A stretch of 64,000 nucleotides of DNA from positions 25,905 to 89,904 of the forward strand of contig JAEZRD010000078.1 of assembly GCA_023440975.1 (NCBI GenBank), in the 5' to 3' direction. The position numbers were made by a program, and so were the translations under genes. The DNA is from Methanobacteriota archaeon (GTDB lineage: Archaea; Methanobacteriota; Methanobacteria; Methanobacteriales; Methanobacteriaceae). The notes under the pieces are model-generated. The model saw only the letters and a program-made list of their open reading frames with translations. It was not told the DNA's origin and made no database searches. Below are positions 25,348 through 33,441 of the stretch, one piece after another. The number at the start of each line of letters is the position of its first letter. Within the stretch, counting starts at the first letter, position 1.

Positions 25348-26574
25348 TTGAGCGAAAAAATAGTTATATCTCCTACATCACGTCAGGAAGGACATGCAGA
25401 GCTTGTCATGGAAGTCGATGATGAAGGGATAGTTACCAAAGGTAGATACTTAAGTATCACTCCTGTTAGAGGCTTAGAAAAGATGGTTGCTGGAAAACCA
25501 CCAGAATCTGCGATTGTATTATGTCAAAGAATCTGTGGTGTTTGTCCGATACCTCATACATTAGCTTCTGCAGAAGCAATGGACGATTCTTTAGATATAG
25601 AAATACCAAAAGCAGCAGCACAATTAAGAGAGTTAACAATATCCTCTTCTAATGTAAACAGTCACGCAATACACCATTTCTTAGTTGCACCGGATATAAT
25701 TCCAGCAGATAATACAGAGCTTTTCAAAGCTGCTGTAAATTCTGTAGGTACAATCCGTAAAAATGTACAATATGCAGTAGATATGGTTGCAGGTGAAGGT
25801 ATTCACCCATCCGATGTAAGAGTCGGAGGTATGGCAAGAAATATCAGTGAATTAGCACGTAAAAAATTATATGCAAGATTAAAAGCATTAGAACCTGTTG
25901 TAAATGAACATATTGAATTAATCATTTCTTTAGTTGAAGATGTTGGTTTCCCAGAAGGTTTAGGAGCAATTGATCAACCTGTATTTGCAAGTAGTAATGG
26001 ATATGGAGACAGAGATTTCTTTGATCTTGACAGATTCCGTGAAATCACACCAGAAGCATGGTATGATGATCCTGAATTAGGTAAAAAAGCATGTACATCT
26101 ATTCCATTATATGATGGAGTAAATGTTGAAACAGGTCCTAGAGCAAGAGCTGCTAAATTTGGTGGATACACCGGTAAAGGTGTTGTAGCACAACACGTTA
26201 CAAGAGCTTATGAAATGAAAAACTATTTATCTAAAGCTATTAATATTTTAGATGAATTAGATACTTCTGCAAACACCATGGCTGATTTCGACCCAAGAGG
26301 TACAGGTAAACTCGGTATAGGAGCTATTGAAGCACCTAGAGGTACTGATGTCCATATGGGTGTAGTTAAAGATGGAAGAATTCAATATTATAATGCTTTA
26401 GTTCCTACAACTTGGAATATTCCAACAATGGGACCAGCTACTGAAGGATTCCACAGCGATTGGGGAGCTCATGTTATTAGAGCATACGATCCATGTTTAT
26501 CATGTGCTACTCACGTAATGGTAGTCGATGATGAAGATAAGACTATTCTTAAAAATGACATGGTGAGAATTTAA
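25348..26574 (+). CDS. frhA: Coenzyme F420-reducing hydrogenase, alpha (large) subunit
   Basis: 408 residues. The [NiFe] site cysteines are in RICGVC (C63, C66) and DPCLSCATH (C383, C386); none is selenocysteine. After His389 a 19-residue tail ending at residue 408 is the extension removed by the maturation protease FrhD, encoded next. FrhA with FrhG and FrhB couples H2 to F420 reduction. Start: GAGGTGA (25336-25342) lies five bases before TTG 25348, giving LSEKIVISPT as expected for FrhA. GTG 25339 lies inside the ribosome-binding site. First gene of frhADGB. Confidence 0.97.
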   Translation: MSEKIVISPTSRQEGHAELVMEVDDEGIVTKGRYLSITPVRGLEKMVAGKPPESAIVLCQRICGVCPIPHTLASAEAMDDSLDIEIPKAAAQLRELTISSSNVNSHAIHHFLVAPDIIPADNTELFKAAVNSVGTIRKNVQYAVDMVAGEGIHPSDVRVGGMARNISELARKKLYARLKALEPVVNEHIELIISLVEDVGFPEGLGAIDQPVFASSNGYGDRDFFDLDRFREITPEAWYDDPELGKKACTSIPLYDGVNVETGPRARAAKFGGYTGKGVVAQHVTRAYEMKNYLSKAINILDELDTSANTMADFDPRGTGKLGIGAIEAPRGTDVHMGVVKDGRIQYYNALVPTTWNIPTMGPATEGFHSDWGAHVIRAYDPCLSCATHVMVVDDEDKTILKNDMVRI

Positions 26575-26593
26575 ACAACTATAGAGGGAAAAA

Positions 26594-27166
26594 ATGCCTT
26601 ATGAAGCAGAAAAACTTGTCATAGGTTGTGGAAATGTATTATTTAAAGATGATGGCTTTGGATATTATGTTATTAAAGCTATAGATGAATACTTTGGTAT
26701 TAAATCTGAAAATGATACAACTAACGATTCATATGACCCATTTTCATTACCTGAAGAAAATTGGAATAAAATTATTGAAGCTTTAAATGAACGTTTAAAG
26801 ATTAAAGAGAAACCTGATGAAACTTTGTTTATTGATGCAGGAATGAGTTCTACCTATGATATATTTTCATTACCTAATGAAAAATGGAAGAAAATTATAG
26901 TTGTAGATATAGTAGCATTTGGTGCAGAACCAGGAACATTAAAATATTTCTCCCCTTATGAAATTCCTAGAGGAAAATATGAAAATGCTCATAGTTGGCC
27001 TATAGAAGAACCACTTCAAGATTTAACTGAGAAGATGGATATTGAAATTAAAATTGTTGGTTGTCAACCGGCTGAAGTTTCATCTCCTGATGTTGTTGTG
27101 GGTTTAACTGAACCTGTTGAAAAGGCAATTCCTGAAGCAGTTGAGATGATTTTAAAAGAATTATAA
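26594..27166 (+). CDS. frhD: Hydrogenase maturation protease FrhD, with internal duplication
   Basis: 190 residues. VIGCGNVLFKDDGFG at the N terminus and FIDAGMSS carry the acidic Ni ligands of the HycI/FrhD family, and HSWPIEEPL is the usual third region. It trims the FrhA C-terminal tail after Ni insertion. Oddly, FSLPEENWNKII (about residue 50) repeats the genuine FSLPNEKWKKII (about residue 91). The underlying DNA (26741-26775 and 26864-26898) matches at 31 of 35 positions, so a segment was recently duplicated and lengthens the protein. SD GAGGG before ATG 26594. Confidence 0.93.
   Translation: MPYEAEKLVIGCGNVLFKDDGFGYYVIKAIDEYFGIKSENDTTNDSYDPFSLPEENWNKIIEALNERLKIKEKPDETLFIDAGMSSTYDIFSLPNEKWKKIIVVDIVAFGAEPGTLKYFSPYEIPRGKYENAHSWPIEEPLQDLTEKMDIEIKIVGCQPAEVSSPDVVVGLTEPVEKAIPEAVEMILKEL
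26741..26898 (+). repeat. 35-bp duplicated segment inside frhD
   Basis: Copies at 26741-26775 and 26864-26898 differ at four positions and are in the same reading frame. The second copy corresponds to the conserved family segment and the first is the extra one. Confidence 0.7.
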
Positions 27167-27186
27167 GAGGTATGAGAGGTTTAGCA

Positions 27187-28095
27187 ATGTCTTTTATAGA
27201 AAGAATTAAAAGGTTTTTAGGCATTGGCTCTAAACCGGATGAATCTAAAGATGAAAAGGCTGAAAAAGAAGAAGCTAAAAAAGAAGCTAAAGTAGATTCT
27301 AAAAAAGAAGCTAAAAAGGCGGAAAAAGTTTCTGAAAAAGCTGAATCATCTGAGCCAAAAAAAGAGAAATCTTCAAAACAGGAGGATGGAAAAGTGGCTG
27401 ATAAACCAAAAATAGGATATATTCACTTAAGTGGGTGTACTGGGGATGGAATGTCTTTAACTGAAAATTATGATATTCTCGCAGACTTACTCACTGATAT
27501 GGTGGACATTGTTTATGGACAAACTTTAGTTGATGTATGGGATATGCCAGAAATGGATTTAGCATTAGTTGAAGGTTCTGTCTGTTTACAAGATGAACAC
27601 AGTATGAAAGAAATTAAAGAAGTAAGAGAAAAAGCAAACTTAGTATGTGCTTTTGGATCTTGTGCATTAACCGGATGTTTCACACGATATGCTCGTGGTG
27701 GACAACAAGGTAATCCAAAACATGAATCATTTGTACCAGTTGGAGACGTAGTAAAAGTAGATGTTGCATTACCAGGATGTCCAGCTTCACCTGAAGTTAT
27801 AGCTAAAACAGTTGTAGCTTTAATTGGCGGAGATATGGATTACTTACAACCTATGTTAGATATGGCAGCATGTAACCTTGCATGTGGTTGTGATTTACAA
27901 ACTAATGTAGTTAACAAAGCTTTATGTACTGGCTGTGGAACTTGTGTTATGGCTTGTCCTACAAGAGCTCTTACAATGATTGAAGGAAGACCAGCTCATG
28001 ATAAAGATAGATGTGTAAAATGTGGTTCATGTTACACACACTGTCCAAGATCTTGGTTCCCTGAAGAGCAAATCAAAAAGGACTTAGGACTATAG
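27187..28095 (+). CDS. frhG: Coenzyme F420-reducing hydrogenase, gamma (small) subunit, with Lys/Glu-rich N-terminal extension
   Basis: 302 residues from ATG 27187 (AGAGGT at 27175-27180). The first 22 residues form an amphipathic FIERIKRFLGIG helix, then about 47 residues are almost all Lys, Glu, Ala and Ser. The canonical FrhG starts at KPKIGYIHLSGCTGDG, with Cys ligands for the proximal cluster (VCAFGSCALTGCF, LPGCPASPE) and two [4Fe-4S] motifs (CTGCGTCVMACP, CVKCGSCYTHCP). A second start, GTG 27394 with GGAGGA at 27381-27386, is in frame and would give 233 residues, about the 26 kDa known for FrhG. Both forms may be made. Confidence 0.93.
   Translation: MSFIERIKRFLGIGSKPDESKDEKAEKEEAKKEAKVDSKKEAKKAEKVSEKAESSEPKKEKSSKQEDGKVADKPKIGYIHLSGCTGDGMSLTENYDILADLLTDMVDIVYGQTLVDVWDMPEMDLALVEGSVCLQDEHSMKEIKEVREKANLVCAFGSCALTGCFTRYARGGQQGNPKHESFVPVGDVVKVDVALPGCPASPEVIAKTVVALIGGDMDYLQPMLDMAACNLACGCDLQTNVVNKALCTGCGTCVMACPTRALTMIEGRPAHDKDRCVKCGSCYTHCPRSWFPEEQIKKDLGL
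27381..27396 (+). promoter_or_regulatory. Internal ribosome-binding site and GTG start in frhG
   Basis: GGAGGA (27381-27386) followed after seven bases by GTG 27394 initiates exactly at the canonical FrhG N terminus. This is among the strongest Shine-Dalgarno sequences in the operon. Confidence 0.65.
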
Positions 28096-28107
28096 GAGGA
28101 TTTAGAC

Positions 28108-28953
28108 ATGGTATTAGGTACTTACAAAGATATACTCACTGCTAGAGCTACAGATAAAAAAATCCAAAAGGTCTCACAAGATGGTGGAATTGTTTCAGCA
28201 TTATTTACTTATGCATTAGATGAAGGAATTATTGAAGGAGCAGTTGTTGCAGGTAACACAGACACTCCATGGAAACCTGAACCAACAATAGCTATGACTG
28301 CAGATGAAATAATTGCTGCAGCTGGAACTAAATACACATTCTCTCCAAACAATGCAGTTTTAAAAGAAGCTGTAAGACAATGTGGTATTGAAAAATTAGG
28401 AACAGTTGCAACTCCATGTGAAATCATGGGTCTTAGAAAAATGCAATCTTATCCATTTGCAACTAGATTCTTAGCAGATAAAATCAAACTTTTAATTGGT
28501 ATTTTCTGTATGGAAAACTTCCCATATGCTTCTCTTCAAACTTTTGTTGAATCCAAATTAGCTGGATCAATGGAAATGACTGAAAAGATGGATATTGGAA
28601 AAGGAAAATTATGGATTGATAATCCTGATGGAAAATCTGGTTTAAAATTAAAAGAAACTCATGGATATGAACAAGCTGGATGTAACATTTGTAAAGATTA
28701 TGTTGCAGAATTAGCTGATTTATCTACAGGATCTGTAGGATCTCCAGATGGATGGTCTACCGTATTAACTAGAACTGAAGGCGGAAAAACAATATTTGAT
28801 GCAGCTGTAGAAGCTGGAGTCATTGAAACCAAAGCTATGGATGAAGGTAAATTCGGTAAAGAAATGCTTGAAAAATTAGCAGGTCAAAAGAAAGATAAAG
28901 CTGCAAAAGAGTCTCAAAGACGTGCAGAATTAGGATTACCAGTTCCTTGGTAA
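28108..28953 (+). CDS. frhB: Coenzyme F420-reducing hydrogenase, beta subunit (F420/FAD)
   Basis: 281 residues. The FrhB/FdhB-type fold has the SQDGGIVSALFTYALDEG N-terminal region and AGTKYTFSPN, TPCEIMGLRKMQ, and GCNICKDYVAELADLSTGSVG with cluster-binding cysteines. It holds FAD and one [4Fe-4S] and passes electrons to F420. GGAGGAT precedes ATG 28108, 12 bases after frhG. Last gene of the operon, followed by a terminator. Confidence 0.96.
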   Translation: MVLGTYKDILTARATDKKIQKVSQDGGIVSALFTYALDEGIIEGAVVAGNTDTPWKPEPTIAMTADEIIAAAGTKYTFSPNNAVLKEAVRQCGIEKLGTVATPCEIMGLRKMQSYPFATRFLADKIKLLIGIFCMENFPYASLQTFVESKLAGSMEMTEKMDIGKGKLWIDNPDGKSGLKLKETHGYEQAGCNICKDYVAELADLSTGSVGSPDGWSTVLTRTEGGKTIFDAAVEAGVIETKAMDEGKFGKEMLEKLAGQKKDKAAKESQRRAELGLPVPW

Positions 28954-28970
28954 TTTCTCTTCTTTAAAGG

Positions 28971-28995
28971 GAATTCATTTTTTTAAGATGAATTC
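28971..28995 (+). terminator. Terminator of the frh operon
   Basis: GAATTCAT (28971-28978) and ATGAATTC (28988-28995) form a perfect 8-bp stem with a T-rich loop, followed by a long T-rich tract. Confidence 0.65.
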
Positions 28996-29136
28996 ACCTA
29001 TTTTATTTTTTTTTAAATACTTTTTTTAAATAGATTTATTTAGTTTATAACTATTTTTGTATTTTTTAGAATTTTCTTATTTTACGAATAAAGAAAATTT
29101 GGTGGAATTTTAAAAAATATAAAAGGATAATTTTTT

Positions 29137-30069
29137 TTATAATGTTGTTATGGTGCATCCTTCTGGTTCAACTATAATTGTATGCTCTTTTTGTGAAACC
29201 CATGCTCCAGTTTTTTCTTTTAGTGCTGCATAGGGGTATATGGCCATAGTTTGAGATAATTTTCTAAGTGATGCATGAGCTCTATTCTGGTTAAATTGTT
29301 CTGTAATCCAACGTCCTGAAAATGGAAGGTCATGATAATTTTTTTCAATATAATCTATTACTTTTTGGTCATGTTTTATTCTATATGGTTTATTTTTAAG
29401 GAAGGAATAAATATATGAATTGGGGGTATCTGTTACAAGACCTATTCCATCTGTAGCAAAAGGTTCAATTGCTAAAGCTTGGCCTTCTTTTAATTTTGTG
29501 GTATCATGGTTGTTTATGTTAGGTATTGATAAACCTGCATGTAAATTCCATTTTTCTAAACTGTGGCCAGTTAAATTGGTTATTGGATTTAATTTGTATT
29601 CGTGGATTGCATCTTCGACTGCTTGTCCGATTTCTCCTATTTCTACACCTGCCCGTACTGTACTTATGGCTGCTTCTAAACCAGCAGCTGATGCTTCCAT
29701 AATATCGTAATTTTTGTTTAGTGTATTTTCATCAAATAAATCTTCTAGATTATCTCCAGGAACCATTACGGTAACTGCAGAATCTGCTATATAACCATTT
29801 ATTTCAGTACCCATATCTAGTTTTACTAGGTCTCCTGTTACCATTTTATTAGTATCATTTATTGGAGAAGTGTAGTGAGCTGTCATTTCATTCACTGATA
29901 CATTACATGGGAATGATATTCCTGCTCCAGCTTTTAATGTTTCATTTTCTACATATTCTACTAAATCTATTATAGGTAAATCATTTTTTATTAGTTTTAC
30001 AGCATTTTTTCGTATTTGTGATAGTATTTTTCCTGCTTTTTCGTAGGATTCTATTTCAATATCTTCCAT
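29137..30069 (-). CDS. map: Methionine aminopeptidase, type II
   Basis: 310 residues of the archaeal/eukaryotic MetAP2 class. Metal ligands are in LDMGTEINGYIADSAVTV (two Asp), LTGHSLEKWNLHAG (His), AIEPFATDG (Glu) and QKEHTIIVEP (Glu). The insertion between the fourth and fifth strands typical of type II is present. It removes the initiator Met cotranslationally. GGAG precedes ATG 30069. It is divergent from the membrane coiled-coil pair. Confidence 0.95.
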   Translation of the reverse strand: MEDIEIESYEKAGKILSQIRKNAVKLIKNDLPIIDLVEYVENETLKAGAGISFPCNVSVNEMTAHYTSPINDTNKMVTGDLVKLDMGTEINGYIADSAVTVMVPGDNLEDLFDENTLNKNYDIMEASAAGLEAAISTVRAGVEIGEIGQAVEDAIHEYKLNPITNLTGHSLEKWNLHAGLSIPNINNHDTTKLKEGQALAIEPFATDGIGLVTDTPNSYIYSFLKNKPYRIKHDQKVIDYIEKNYHDLPFSGRWITEQFNQNRAHASLRKLSQTMAIYPYAALKEKTGAWVSQKEHTIIVEPEGCTITTL

Positions 30070-30204
30070 TATTTCTCCTTCATATTTTATTAATCATATT
30101 TAATTTTGTTTTCAAAATTTATATATACTATTTGTTAATATAATATTAGTATTCTTATTAATAATAAATAATTATATTTTAATTTATTTGGAGGTAAAAA
30201 AGGT

Positions 30205-30609
30205 ATGGTTCCAAGTTTAATGATTCCTAATCAAATTTTTATTTTGATTTTAGCTCTTATACTATTAATCATCGTTGTTCTAGTTGTTGTACAATGGCGT
30301 AAAGTTGCTGAATCTAAAAATACAATAACCTTAATGGAAAAAGAAATTGAACTTAAAAAAATTGCTATGGTAGAGAAGGATTTAGAAAATAAACGTCTCA
30401 TGGAAAATCCTGTTCAATTACCTAAAGATCAACAAGATCATCTTTCTCAAATTAGAAATTCCACTGATGATGTAAGAGGTAATGTTGGTTATTTGCATAG
30501 TGAAATTAATGAAAGATTAGCTAGATTAGAAGCTCAAACTGAGCAAAAGAAGTTAGAAGAAATGCTTAAAGATATTGAACAAAAGGAAAAAAAGCTTCTT
30601 AAAAAATAG
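30205..30609 (+). CDS. Membrane-anchored coiled-coil protein
   Basis: 134 residues. One N-terminal transmembrane helix (about residues 10-30, ILILALILLIIVVLVVVQW) is followed by a long, highly charged helical region (about 35-134) with heptad spacing and no loop-breaking segments beyond PVQLPKDQQ. The shape resembles bacterial RmuC- or DivIVA-like anchors, but no family is recognised. SD GGAGG. It is 15 bases upstream of a second protein of similar build, so they are probably partners in one operon. No function is assigned. Confidence 0.7.
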   Translation: MVPSLMIPNQIFILILALILLIIVVLVVVQWRKVAESKNTITLMEKEIELKKIAMVEKDLENKRLMENPVQLPKDQQDHLSQIRNSTDDVRGNVGYLHSEINERLARLEAQTEQKKLEEMLKDIEQKEKKLLKK

Positions 30610-30624
30610 TGGGGGTTTATTTAA

Positions 30625-31110
30625 ATGGATATTGTTGAAGCTGTAGCTATAATTATTCTTGTTCTTGCTATTTTGATTTTACTTTATTATATTATTGATG
30701 CTAATTCAAATGTTTTAAGTAAAGTTAAAGATTATGTTCCTGCATCTATGGATACTGGAGAACCGGAAACAATGCCTTCAGGAGCTTTTGAATCTGAAGA
30801 TGAAAAAGTTTCTATGGGGGATAAGATAAAATATACCTTTAAAGACATGCCAAGTTCTTTAAATAATTCTACTGATGCTTTTTCTAGAAAGTTAGATTCA
30901 TTCTTAGATGAAAAAAGTGAAGAATTAATTGAAGATTGGTCTTTAGTTACTAAAGATGATTTATCTATTCTTGAAGAAAGATGTGATACTGCTTGTGAGA
31001 GTATTGATGATTTAGAAAAAAGATTTAATGATTATCAAACTCATACTGATGATAATATTGCTGATCTTGATAAAAGATTAAAGGATTTGGAAGGTATTGA
31101 TGAAGAGTAA
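30625..31110 (+). CDS. Membrane-anchored acidic coiled-coil protein
   Basis: 161 residues. One N-terminal helix (about residues 4-25, AVAIIILVLAILILLYYII), then an acidic region with DKIKYTFKDMPSSLNN, and a C-terminal heptad coiled coil (about 110-158, LEERCDTACESIDDLEKRF). Two Cys lie in the coiled coil and could form a disulfide or bind metal. It is cotranscribed with the preceding membrane coiled-coil gene and is presumably its partner. No family is recognised. Confidence 0.7.
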   Translation: MDIVEAVAIIILVLAILILLYYIIDANSNVLSKVKDYVPASMDTGEPETMPSGAFESEDEKVSMGDKIKYTFKDMPSSLNNSTDAFSRKLDSFLDEKSEELIEDWSLVTKDDLSILEERCDTACESIDDLEKRFNDYQTHTDDNIADLDKRLKDLEGIDEE

Positions 31111-31236
31111 TTTTTTTTAATTATTCTTATTTTTCTATTTTTTTTAGGTTTAATTTTTTTAATTTAATGTTTTTTAGCATAACATTTATATACTATTAAG
31201 ACATACTTATATATATCCAATTTTTATATCTCATTT

Positions 31237-31311
<75 letters not shown>

Positions 31312-31395
31312 TTTTTCATATACTTTTTTTAATAATTTTAATTTTTATATGTAAATTTTTTATTTAATAAATTATTTAATTAGTTTATGATAATT

Positions 31396-31702
31396 AATAA
31401 TGGAGCAAGCTGAAGACAGCTGCTGGTTTAAATTTTAAACTAAGGAAACTCCGCCCATCATTACAGAACTACAATGTTGAAAAACATATGCTGAGAAGTA
31501 TGACTCTGGAGCAGAAACGACACGTCTTTTAATGAATGACTATGATGTTTAACTGATGGACATTAAAAGGAACGGTGAAACGGCCAATCTGTAGGATGCA
31601 AGGGCAAAAAATGCTGATGACAACTGTATGAGGCAAGGTAGTCCGCTAAGATGAATGCTGTATAAAACAGAAGGTGGGTTATTCTCGGCAGGCTCCATTA
31701 TT
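31396..31702 (+). ncRNA. rnpB: RNase P RNA
   Basis: About 307 nt closed by AATAATGGAGC (31396-31406) with GCTCCATTATT (31692-31702). Conserved elements are seen in order: AAGGAAACTCCGCCC, ACAGAA, AAACGGCC, GAGGCAAGGTAGTCCGC and the 3' ACAGAAGGTGGGTTA. This is the archaeal type A catalytic RNA for 5' maturation of tRNAs. Ends were set from the P1 helix and may be off by a few bases. Confidence 0.95.
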
Positions 31703-32037
31703 TGTTATAAAAAATATTTTTTATTTATTTTCATTATTTTTCTGATTTTTGAGTTGATTTTTGTTTCTTTTTAATTAAAGATAGATGTAATTTATATGAG
31801 TTGATTCTAATTTATTCCTATTTTTTAATGTTAATTAATCAATAATATTAAAGCTTAGTTTTATTTTTTCATACACTCTTTCGCTCATGTACATGGAATG
31901 TTAATAACTTAATAAAAATTAAATTTTTAAATTATTAATATAAAAAACATGGAAAATATTAGTAAAAATAAATAAATTTATAAAAAATTAGTAATAATAA
32001 AAATAGTTTTTTTTTTAAAAAAAAATAGTAGAAAAAA
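31703..32037. other. Intergenic spacer rnpB to dnaJ
   Basis: About 335 A/T-rich bases. No ORF with a ribosome-binding site, no tRNA and no convincing hairpin were found; a small palindrome CATGTACATG lies near 31888. It contains the 3' flank of rnpB and the tail of the dnaJ transcript. Confidence 0.4.
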
Positions 32038-32064
32038 ATGCTATTTATGAATTGTTAATAGCAT
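32038..32064 (-). terminator. Terminator overlapping the dnaJ stop codon
   Basis: AATAGCAT (32057-32064) pairs with ATGCTATT (32038-32045) across the dnaJ stop. On the minus strand the stem is followed by a T7 run and a second T-rich run. Confidence 0.6.
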
Positions 32065-33208
32065 CTTTTACTTTATCAAAAATTCCTTTTTTATAAGTTT
32101 TGATTTCTTCACCACTTATATCTGCGAATTCTTTAAGTAGATCTTTTTGAGCTTCATTAAGTTTTTGAGGAATAACTACTGTTGCTGTAACATATAAATT
32201 ACCTTTCATGTCGCGATTCATAACGGGCATACCTTGTTCACGAACTCTAAATACAGTACCACTTTGAGTTCCTGCAGGTATTTTTAAGTTAATTTCCCCA
32301 TCAATAGTTGGAACATCTACATTTGCACCAAGAGTTGCTTCAACAATACTTATTTGTTTTTCGTAGTAAAGGTTTGATCCGTCTCTTTCAAATTTTTTGT
32401 GATGTTTAACACGTATTTGAACATAAAGGTCTCCGTATCCACCACCAACATCTCCTGCGTTACCTTCACCAGATACTCTTAAACGATTTCCAGTTTCAAC
32501 ACCAGCAGGTATTTTAATGCTAATGGTTTTACTTTCTTTAACAGTTCCTTTTCCATGACATTCATGGCAAGGTTCTTCAATTATTTTTCCTGTTCCATTA
32601 CATTCTCTACATGGTCTTATATTGACCATTTGTCCAAGTATTGTTCTGTTTACTTGTTTTACTTGTCCTGTTCCTCCACAGGTTTCACAAGTTTTTGTAT
32701 TAGTACCAGGTTCTGCTTTTTCACCATTACATTTAGGACAGGTAACATCATGTCTGATTGTAACTTCTTTTTCTATTCCTGTTGAAGCTTCTTCTAGACT
32801 AATACTTACATCGGTATAAATGTCAGATCCTCTACGTGGACCTTGTCTTTCAGATCTTGGTCTTCCACTACCGAAACCGAACATATCAAAGATATCTTCT
32901 ACATTAAATCCTCCTGCACCACCAAAACCTTGGAAAATATCATCAAAGTTAGCGTTTCTGAATATATCTTCTTGTGAGAATCCATCCATTCCGGCATGTC
33001 CGAATCTATCGTATCTTTGTCTTTTATCATCATCTGATAAAACAGCATAAGCTTCGCTTATCTCTTTAAATTTTTCAGTTGCTTCTTCATCATCACTTAC
33101 ATCTGGATGGTATTTCATTGCTAATTTACGATAAGCCTTTTTAATTTCTTTGTCTGTAGCTCCTTTGTCTACTCCAAGAACATCATAATAATCTCGCTTT
33201 TCTGCCAT
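32045..33208 (-). CDS. dnaJ: Chaperone DnaJ (Hsp40)
   Basis: 387 residues. J domain with HPD (KYHPDVSD), Gly/Phe-rich region (GGAGGFNVEDIFDMFGF), four zinc repeats (CPKCNG, CETCGGTG, CRECNGTG, CHECHGKG) and C-terminal peptide-binding domains. It stimulates DnaK ATPase. Start: ATG at 33208 is preceded by AAGGTGA; a longer frame to 33271 has no ribosome-binding site and adds 21 unrelated residues. Last gene of grpE-dnaK-dnaJ. This bacterial-type chaperone set is found only in some archaea. Confidence 0.95.
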   Translation of the reverse strand: MAEKRDYYDVLGVDKGATDKEIKKAYRKLAMKYHPDVSDDEEATEKFKEISEAYAVLSDDDKRQRYDRFGHAGMDGFSQEDIFRNANFDDIFQGFGGAGGFNVEDIFDMFGFGSGRPRSERQGPRRGSDIYTDVSISLEEASTGIEKEVTIRHDVTCPKCNGEKAEPGTNTKTCETCGGTGQVKQVNRTILGQMVNIRPCRECNGTGKIIEEPCHECHGKGTVKESKTISIKIPAGVETGNRLRVSGEGNAGDVGGGYGDLYVQIRVKHHKKFERDGSNLYYEKQISIVEATLGANVDVPTIDGEINLKIPAGTQSGTVFRVREQGMPVMNRDMKGNLYVTATVVIPQKLNEAQKDLLKEFADISGEEIKTYKKGIFDKVKDAINNS

Positions 33209-33382
33209 TTCTTCACCTTTTTCTATAAAATACTGAACTATGATATTTTTTTTAAAAAATTGATAGTTCAAAATTAGAATTTTAATTTTAAAAAAATAAT
33301 ATTATTAAAATTAATTTTTGTTATTATAATATTATTATTAGATTAGTATTTAAAATTATTTTTTTCTAATTTTTTAGATTAG

Positions 33383-33410
33383 AAGTTAAGTTGTTTTGTT
33401 AACTTAACTT
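33383..33410 (-). other. Hairpin between dnaK and dnaJ
   Basis: AAGTTAAGTT (33383-33392) and AACTTAACTT (33401-33410) form a perfect 10-bp stem with an 8-base loop in the 233-base spacer. There is no strong T run after it on the minus strand, so it may be a processing or partial termination site that sets the DnaK:DnaJ ratio. Confidence 0.45.
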
Positions 33411-33441
33411 AAAATCTATTTATTGGTTTATTTTGGTGTAT

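Noticed and set aside
33209..33271. N-terminal extension of DnaJ to 33271
   Set aside because: ATG 33208 has a strong ribosome-binding site and matches the J-domain start; the extra residues are unrelated to the family.
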